From Copromyces sp. CBS 386.78 (taxonomy: Eukaryota > Ascomycota > Sordariomycetes > Sordariales > Sordariaceae): a DNA stretch of 41,185 bases. Shown here piece after piece: positions 33,975-41,185 of the stretch; the stretch's first letter is position 1, and each line of letters opens with the position of its first letter. The stretch spans positions 1-41,185 of the forward strand of contig MU839290.1 in assembly GCA_030685235.1 (NCBI GenBank), read 5' to 3'. The notes under the pieces were generated by a model. That model did no database searches and was not told where the DNA came from. It saw only the letters and a list, made by a program, of their open reading frames with translations. The translations under genes were made by a program, and so were the position numbers.

Positions 33975-36900
33975 TTAATAATAATGGCGATATATTTAAA
34001 GGTTTAGCCGAAGTAAATATTTAAAAGTAGTAGAGTAACGTAATTAATAGAAATATTTTTCTATAGGGCGAAGGAAATTTTAAAAAGTTTAAGTAGGCTA
34101 GCGGATCCTCGTTTTAAAGATTTCGTTTTAGCGTAGGGGAAATAACCTTTATAAAAAATTCTAATATTATAAATTATCCCCTCCTAATAAAAATCGTATT
34201 AATGAAAATTATAAATTACGTTGTAATTAAAGTATTCTGTACTAGGGGAATTGTATTAACGATTAATTAGAATAAATTAGAGTTCTTTATTATAAAGGTT
34301 AATAATAACCCTATTACGCTATTTAGCAACGCTGTTATTAATTACCTAATATTCTATAAATATTTTATAAAAGTTTTTTTTAATATTAGGAGTCTATTAT
34401 TTGTAAGTAGGGTCTACGAAATATGAAACTACCTCTTAAAAGAAAATAGAAGTTTCGTAATTATTTAGAATAATATTATTAATAGATTTATTATCGTAGT
34501 CGCTTATTAAATAGAATAAGAAATTTGAGGGGTCGTCTAAGTATCCCTCTTCGAATTACATTAGGTTTAGAAGAGCGCGTTAACAGGCTACTAAGCAATT
34601 ATTATTAATATTAGTAGGGTAATCGTTGGGTTTGTAATTCAAAATATTAGGGCGAAGGTTTTACAACCCTAAAATATATTTAATTAAAAAGTTAAATTAT
34701 AATAGGAATTAGAATTATTTTATATAATATTAAGTAAACTATTTATTAATAGTAAAAGTTTAAAAGTTTTTATAATCGGTTAAAATATTAAAAGGTTATT
34801 AGGTACTTTCGAATTCTAACTTCTACTTTTCGAGGGTTTTAATAATAGCGAACAACTCTTTATCATATATATTATAATTATATTCCTAAGATAAATATTT
34901 TGACGAAAAGTAAGTAATAAGGTAAAATACTCTATTATCCCTATATTAGAATAGGATACTTCCCGCAACCTAATTAGAAGTGTCTATTTCAACTATTATT
35001 TTCCTAAACTAATTATAGATTTTTAATACAAATCCGTTAGTAAAAGCCCGTTTTAAAGCTTTAAAAGTAGAATTATATGTAGTAAACTACAATTATATAA
35101 TATCCTTTTTCGTAAATTTATATAATAGTCCCGCTATTATTGAAAATTTTTTAATAAAATAGCAATAGAAGCTTACGAAACTTAAGAAAAATCATAAGGA
35201 TTTTTTAAATTAAAGAACCGCCTAATCGGTAATAGCTTTAATTTTTTCTAAATCTATTTTAATACCTCCTAATATAATAATAAAATTTAAATATTTTATT
35301 TATATTATATAAAATTCGTACTTATTCATATTAATACTAAAATTTATTTTAACTAGCTGGTCGAAGACGTTATTAATATATTATTTATAATCTTTAACGT
35401 TATTGGAATAAATTAGAACGTCGTCGAAATAAGCGGTCGTATAGACGTTAAAAACGTTATAAAGGATATTATTAATATAGTTCTAGAATACCCCGGGGGC
35501 GCTTTATAAGCCAAATAATATTATTAATAATTCGAATAAACTAAAACGCATTATAAAAGCCGTAAGCTACTTATACCCTTCTTTAATATAAATACGGTTA
35601 AAAGTAGTAATAATATCGAATTTAATAAAAGTTTTAATATAGTAAATAGCGTCGAAGGTTTTTTTAATTAATAGTAACGGATATTATAATTTAAGGGTAA
35701 TATTATTAATATTATAGTAATTTATATAAACGCAAACTCTTCTACTTAATTTCTTTATAAAAAGGATTAGGGCAGATATTTCCGATTATAATAGCCGGAT
35801 AAACTTCTTCTATAATATATTATCGATTTATTTTTTAACGACGCTAAATTCGTTAGGGTTAAAAGGGCGTCCGCGAGCGGCTAGGAGTATAATTTTTAAG
35901 TGGAATTCGATTTTAAAATTGTAGGAGCGGTAAGAGGGAAGGGTTTCGGCTCCTTCTTAACGGAAAGTATTCGTATAATACTAATATTGTTAAAGTAATT
36001 TAATTTAAATTTATACGTCCGTTTTAGGTAATTTATCGGCTTTTTCGTAAAATTTCGTAATATTTTCTAAAGTGACCTTACGTAAGGTAATACTATTGGC
36101 GGCGAAGTATTAATTGATAGTTTCCTCGTATTAAAGAAAATTGTTATTTGTACTATTAATTTTAATAGAATTCGAAATTTTAATAGCCTTTAAAGTAATT
36201 ATATTACCCTTATTTATTAAACTGTCGATTTAATAGTAGAAATTATTATTAAAGAATTTCTTATACTTTTATCCTTTATTTATTAGGATTTTTTTAATTA
36301 TTTTTAGGGTAAATTTATTATTAAAAACGGATAAGTTTAGAATATTATATTCTTTTACTAATTTATTTTACTTTAATATACGTTTAATATCCTTATTTAT
36401 ATTGGCCCTTATAATATAAATAATTTAGAGATTATACTTCTTTACTAATTAATTAAAAGCGGCGGCGGATAGTTCCTTAATATTATTAAGGTTAATAGGA
36501 TTTGTTAGGATATAGAAGCGATGGATTTAGATTCGATAATTTATAATAATAATATAGAATTTTCTAATTACCTAGTAAAATATTAGGACTATTTATAGTA
36601 GAGGAAGGGGGATTATATTAAAGGGGACGGCGTTAAATATAATGGTTTAATTGGGGCCCGTTAGTATTTTACTAATTATAGAGGTCTTTAAGCGGTAAGC
36701 AATTTAGTTTCGAAAACGGTTGAATTATTGGCGGGCCGCTCGTTTTATAATTGTAGAAATAGAAATACGGTAAAGGGTATCCGTTTGTAGTTTAATATTA
36801 GGTTCGCCTTTATTTGGGACTTCTTTGTAAGTAATTTTTTTAAATGTTAAATTCGTTATATAGGTAATTAGGCCGGTTATAGGGGTTTCCTACTTAGTAT
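33975..36900 (-). pseudogene. element A pol: RT, RNase H, N-terminal integrase
   Basis: Reading leftwards. The reverse transcriptase has YFDDVLIYS at 35405-35431, with both catalytic Asp intact. The connection and RNase H parts lie around 34650-35100, including RRFYNPKIYLIKK-like antisense landmarks shared in position with element B. The integrase zinc-binding region (RYDFYQEGIIYNIRIF, YFPYAKTKS, about 34150-34260) and the start of the core (SINYVTLLLLNIYFG, KYIAIIIN, about 33985-34080) follow. There the match stops abruptly. The first core Asp is Asn. The rest of the integrase is at 5750-6933. Confidence 0.8.
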
Positions 36901-39200
36901 TAGGGATTCCCTTAGGGAGGTAATTGCGTTCTTTATAGGTTGTAATAAATTAGAGCGAATTGTAAGGCTATAAAATATTTAGCGAATAATAAATTAATTA
37001 TAGGTAGTTTAAAATAATTAAATTGTTTTCGGCTAAGTTATAGATAAAGAGGTTGATAATTTCGTAATAATAGCCTATTTTTATTGTAAATTTTATAAAA
37101 TAAATAATATTATTTTTAGCAGGGTTTTTATTAGCGAAATATAAGATTTTAAGTATTATAAATTTAAAAAAGGGGAGACGGTAACGAAAAACGAAATGTT
37201 TATTAATAAAATTTAGGGCGGTATAGCCGCTATCGATTAAATTTAAATAATATACTTTATACGATCCGTTGGATAATTGGATAAAGAAGTTTAATAAATT
37301 AAGGTATTTATAACGGCTATTTATAGAAGATTTATAAATTTTAATTATATTTAACTATATAATAATATTACCCTCTTCTCTTTATTTTATAAATAGTTAC
37401 TTCTAATTGCAATTTAATTTAAAGGCTATATATTTCCCTATTAATTAATATAATTAATTTTATTACTTTAGATAGGGCCGACGAAACCGAAGACGTATAT
37501 AGGGACCGGGGTTTATTAATATTATAGTATTACAATATTATTATTAGCCGCTTAGGCGTTTATAGCGTTAATTTAATATTATTAGCCGTAGCCCTACTAA
37601 TTATAACCCTATTAGCCGTAGCTATATTAACCCTATTAAGGAGCGGAATTATTATTATTACCGCCTTTACTACCGCCTTTATTACCGCTTTTACTACTGC
37701 GATTATTACGATTATTACGGGTAGAAACGGGGGGATTTTTATTAAAATTAATACAATTATAATAAATAGCCGAAAAATAATTTTTACAATTACAATAGGT
37801 GTACGCGCCGGTCTTTATATAATATTTAAAGATTTCTTACGAGATTATACCATATATAATAATATTAGTAGCGGATATAAAATTAAGGTCTATTATATTA
37901 CCGCCCTAATTAACAAGTTATTCTATAAACGAAGTAGTATTATAATTATTTAAGGAAGATAATTTATAAAAAGGGTTAACGAACTTTTCGCGGTAAATAT
38001 TATCTTTATAGCTTTAAATTAGTAAGCGGGTTATTTAGAACTATTTATTATAATCGTTATTAATAAGAAGTGAGTATTAGTAAATAATAGTATTATAGAC
38101 GGCTTTAGTAATTTTATTATAAAGGAAATATATTTTTATAATATTATTTATATTGTATTAATCGATAAAAATAGTAAAACAATCTTCGAAAACGGCCTAG
38201 CGTATATTTTTAGTTATTTTTAAATCGTTTAACTCGTAACGAATAATAATAGTAAAGTCGGAATTATCGTACTTAATATTAAATTTTTTGAAAAGGTTTA
38301 TTACGGTCTTTTATTTCTATTTAGTATTATTAATTAAATATTCGAAAATATTAGCTAGCGCCGATTCGATAGTTGCGAAAGGGAAGCTTTCGAAATATTT
38401 AGTGATATATGAAAAATGTTTAAATTTAGAGGCGAAGTAAATCGGTTCGTTAATTTAATATAATTTAACCTTTATATATTAGGAGTGGTACTTTTCCGCT
38501 TTTTCTAATAGAATAATTCTTTTATTATTGAATGGAATAATATACGTACGTAATTATACCGATTTATAGCCGTTATTATTAACGTTTGTAATTACTATAA
38601 TAAGTACTTTAATTTCTTGAATTTATTTTAGTTAAACGCGGATTTTATTAATAATTTCGGCGTATTTATTTCTTTATGTTTAGAAAGATTTAAAGGTATT
38701 AGTTTTAAAATTGTTAAAAGATTATTCAAATTCGTTAATCCCTTATTGGAGCTTGGTATTTCGAATATTTAAACGATCGATTTTTTGGTAGAATTTAGTA
38801 AAGTCCTTTTCGGTTTTTTAAACGCGCGAATAGACTTCGACTATATTATTATAAATAAGACGGTTGTAAGCGAGAACGACGTTATAGAATATTAGGACCG
38901 ATACGAATATAAAAGCGTAATTTATAGTATAATATAATAGAGCGCGAGTATTAGGATTATTATTAAGGTTTATAAGTATTTTAATTAAGGTATTATAAAT
39001 TATTTAATTTTTAAAGTCGGTAATTTAAAGGGCGCCGATAGTAGTTATTACAATAAAATTATTAATAATAACTTATAATTAATCCGTTATTAATTATTAA
39101 ATTAATATAAATATAGTAGTATTTTTAAATATACTATTTTAATTAATAGGTAGGGAGAAAGAAATAAGGCTAATATTTGTATTGTATTACTTAATTCGAA
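36900..39200 (-). pseudogene. element A gag and protease
   Basis: The protease active site reads LIDSGYTALNFIN (37200-37240, minus strand), with the Asp kept. AENNLIILNYL near 36990 marks its second half. The gag lies to the right. A zinc-knuckle remnant near 37800 (TYCNCKNYFSAIYYNCINFNK, His lost) is followed by a Gly/Ser/Lys/Asn-rich stretch (SSKSGNKGGSKGG, near 37690). Just beyond it, near 37560-37640, a short tandem repeat contains ATTAGCCGTAGC twice. The capsid region to about 39050 is hydrophobic and helical in pattern but eroded. The layout is the same as in element B. Confidence 0.7.
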
Positions 39201-39366
39201 TTGTACTATTTACGACCGAGTTTTTGTTTGCCCTGTTTATAAGGGGTCGAGTTTTTGATTGCGGAACGATTAATTACGGATGCGATTTGAGTTCTTTTTT
39301 TATATTAAATATAATTTGAATTTATTTCCTTTGAACGTACGTAGCGCGATAGTAAATATAATATAT
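39201..39366 (-). other. element A 5' leader
   Basis: Between gag and LTR A2. The bases next to the LTR (minus strand TATATTATATTTACTATCGC) resemble those of element B at the same place (ATTAATTATATTTTTC). They are the likely position of the primer-binding site, but its tRNA cannot be read after RIP. Confidence 0.4.
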
Positions 39367-39587
39367 TATTACGGGGTAAGGTATTATTAGGGGTAGGGTA
39401 GGATATACGTTATTGTGCGGAAGAGAGGAAAGGAAGGATGTGTGCGGAGGATTAGCTATATAGGCGAGAGCTTTAGAAGGCTAGTCCGTACGCGTATATA
39501 ACCCTATACGTAACCGTGCTATGACTTTAAGTATGGCATATTAATAGTCGGTGTAGGGTGGGCATGTTATAGGCTAATCCTATGATA
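39367..39587 (-). repeat. LTR A2 (5' LTR of element A)
   Basis: 221-bp partner of 5504-5724, starting TATTACGGGG and ending CCTATGATA. The duplication TGAAA follows at 39588-39592. Confidence 0.85.
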
Positions 39588-39720
39588 TGAAATTTTCTTA
39601 TAAAGTATTTTATATTAGTTAATATAAAAAGGGTTTTATAATTTCTATAATATATTATATAAATATAAATTCTATATAATTTATTTAATTATTAATTTAT
39701 TTATATATATTTTAAATATA

Positions 39721-40592
39721 GAAATTTTATTTATATATTAATAAAATTCTATTTATATATTAAAGAAAAAAGTTATTTTAATATCCTTTATAGAGATTTA
39801 AAAATATAATAAGAAGATAAAGAATATATAATATTTTTTTTATGTTTTTTTTAATATTTAATATTTCTTTTTTAATAAATATATATAAATTGGTAGGTTA
39901 AGAATATTATAAAGAAAAAAATTATTATATATAAATAATTAGGAAAATTAAAAGTTCAAAAGTTTAATAAAATAGAATTTAAATAATATTTAAAGCTATA
40001 AAGAGAAATTTTATTCGTACGTTAATAAAATTCTATTTATATATAAATTTACTTTTCCTTTTCTATTATAATTTAATTAAATGTAAGTATATAAAAATCA
40101 AAATAATACTAAATTATTCGTTAATTTTTACCGAGTTCTTTATAGTAAATACTATTTTTATAATTTTAAATATTATTTAAATTCTACTTTCTTAAACTTT
40201 GAGACTTTTAATTTTCTTTTTTATTTATATATAATAGCTTTTTGTTATATAGTTTTTTTAACCTACTAATTATATACGTTTTTTAAAAGGATAATATGAA
40301 GTAGAGAAAAAAATAAGAAAAAATGTTATATAGTTTTTACTTCCTTATTATATTCTTTACTATTTTAAAAAAGATATTAAAATAATTTTTTCTTTAATAT
40401 ACGAATAGCATTTTATTAATATACGAATAGAATTATTTATAAATATAATATATACTTTAAAAAATCTATTGAAATTTAGCGAGAAATTTAATATTATTTT
40501 TATTTTTATATATTAATATTTAATGAAATTATAATTAAAAAAGAAAAGTAGATTTATATACAAATAGAGTTTTATTAATATACGAATAGAAT
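39721..40592. repeat. four-copy inverted array in the right flank
   Basis: One motif family occurs four times. Reverse copies are at about 39721-39786 and 40005-40057; forward copies are at about 40373-40434 and 40543-40592. The forward core is TTTTATTAATATACGAATAG, and most copies contain it as two tandem half-units. Copy 1 pairs best with copy 3 (about 60 bp) and copy 2 with copy 4 (about 50 bp). Most differences are transitions. They could be ends of small inverted-repeat elements; the interleaved order argues against simple nesting. Confidence 0.6.
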
Positions 40593-40747
40593 GTTTATTT
40601 AATTAATAATAATTATATTTAAAATATATTATTAATATAAAATACTTTTATTTTAAACAATAACCTTATATTAATATATAAAAATATTAGTATTATTTTA
40701 ATATAAAGCGTAATATAAGATTAAAAATAAAAAAAAGTAAGCCCGCG

Positions 40748-40773
40748 TTACAAAGGATATCTATCCTTCGTAA
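40748..40773. repeat. 12-bp dyad in the right flank
   Basis: TTACAAAGGATA, spacer TC, TATCCTTCGTAA. The arms match except for one A/G difference of the RIP type. It sits in the only G+C-richer patch of the right flank. Function unknown. Confidence 0.5.
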
Positions 40774-41185
40774 GCGGTCCACTTTATTTTATTTTATTAC
40801 TTCCTTACTTTATAAATTTATAATATAAAATAGGTCTATATATTCCGTATTATATTAATTACTACCTTTAATACTATATATATAAAAATCCGTATTAATT
40901 ATAATTATTTTATTAATAAATAAATTTTAAAGATTTAAAATATCTAGAATTTTTCCTTATACTTTCCAAAGCTCCTACTATATATTAATACCTATTATAT
41001 CCTTTGTAATAAAAAGAATTATTAAAAAATTAAATGAAGAGATTTAAAGAAGTTAACAAAATTAATATAAATAATATTTTTGGAATATAAGGCCCGTCGG
41101 GTAGGATATTTATTATAAAAGATAATATAAAAATAATTAAATTATTTAATACTATCATTATCCTTTAATATTTATATTTAATTAA

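Larger units (their letters stand above)
5504..39587 (-). mobile_element. element A: Ty3/gypsy retrotransposon, outermost of the nest
   Basis: This is an LTR retrotransposon read right to left. It has matching 221-bp LTRs at both ends, a 5-bp target duplication, a polypurine tract beside the left LTR, gag and protease at the right (about 36950-39200), then RT, RNase H and integrase leftwards. Foreign DNA from about 6934 to 33975 splits it. About 7.0 kb of the element itself remains: 5504-6933 and about 33975-39587. A stretch of the integrase core of roughly 80 residues is missing at the split. The C-terminal tail contains a chromodomain-like segment, so it belongs with the chromoviruses. All reading frames are destroyed by RIP. 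Confidence 0.85.
39593..41185. other. AT-rich RIPed right flank
   Basis: Almost pure A+T with no recognised gene. It should continue the sequence left of 5499, but I see no continuation of the minus-strand pseudogene there. It holds the repeat array described separately, a G+C-richer patch near 40741-40790 with a dyad, and another short patch near 41090. Confidence 0.6.

Noticed and set aside
6930..33980. AATAGTCTT at the left junction and its reverse complement at the right as terminal inverted repeats
   Set aside because: Only nine bases match in very A+T-rich sequence, the adjacent bases diverge, and no matching duplication flanks them.
1..41185. CRISPR arrays, bacterial operons, riboswitches, rRNA genes
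   Set aside because: None seen. The tandem repeats lack regular unique spacers, and the window is fungal in character.

Overview
The window is a transposon graveyard from a filamentous ascomycete (Pezizomycotina). I see no intact gene. Almost everything is extremely A+T-rich and TpA-rich. CpA is nearly absent while CpG survives, and decayed reading frames are full of TAA/TAG where the protein family has Gln or Trp. This is the signature of repeat-induced point mutation (RIP, CpA to TpA on either strand). I cannot name the species.

Layout. 1-5498 is the left flank: AT-rich DNA, a decayed integrase-core (DDE) gene on the plus strand (1690-3405), a tRNA-like relic (3714-3790, minus) and an unidentified decayed protein gene (3974-5340, minus). 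5504-39587 is one large nest. Element A is a chromodomain-type Ty3/gypsy element with 221-bp LTRs and a TGGAA/TGAAA target duplication. Its integrase core is split by foreign DNA from about 6934 to 33975. That DNA holds a poorly RIPed island (6934-8165), a Tad-like LINE on the plus strand (about 8370 to 32400, itself split) and an unassigned block (32400-33975). The LINE ORF2 is split at 12998 by element B, a second chromodomain-type gypsy element (241-bp LTRs, CCGCT duplication). B is split at 17455 by element C, a larger gypsy element (224-bp LTRs, GTTCG duplication). C carries a 418-bp MITE (27749-28166) with perfect 43-bp terminal inverted repeats and an 8-bp duplication. The order of insertion is therefore A, then LINE, then B, then C, then the MITE. 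39593-41185 is the AT-rich right flank with a four-copy array of inverted repeats.

All three LTR elements lie on the minus strand: the polypurine tract is next to the left LTR, and gag is on the right. Their LTR pairs differ, by eye, only by transitions. The exceptions to RIP stand out: the island at 6934-8165 (imperfect 27-30-bp inverted repeats around a pyrimidine microsatellite, an 18-bp minisatellite, a perfect hairpin and a cluster of GTGTTT/AAACAC motifs) and the MITE. These are the best candidates for something recent or undescribed. Coordinates of decayed genes are approximate, because frames are broken and I aligned by eye.
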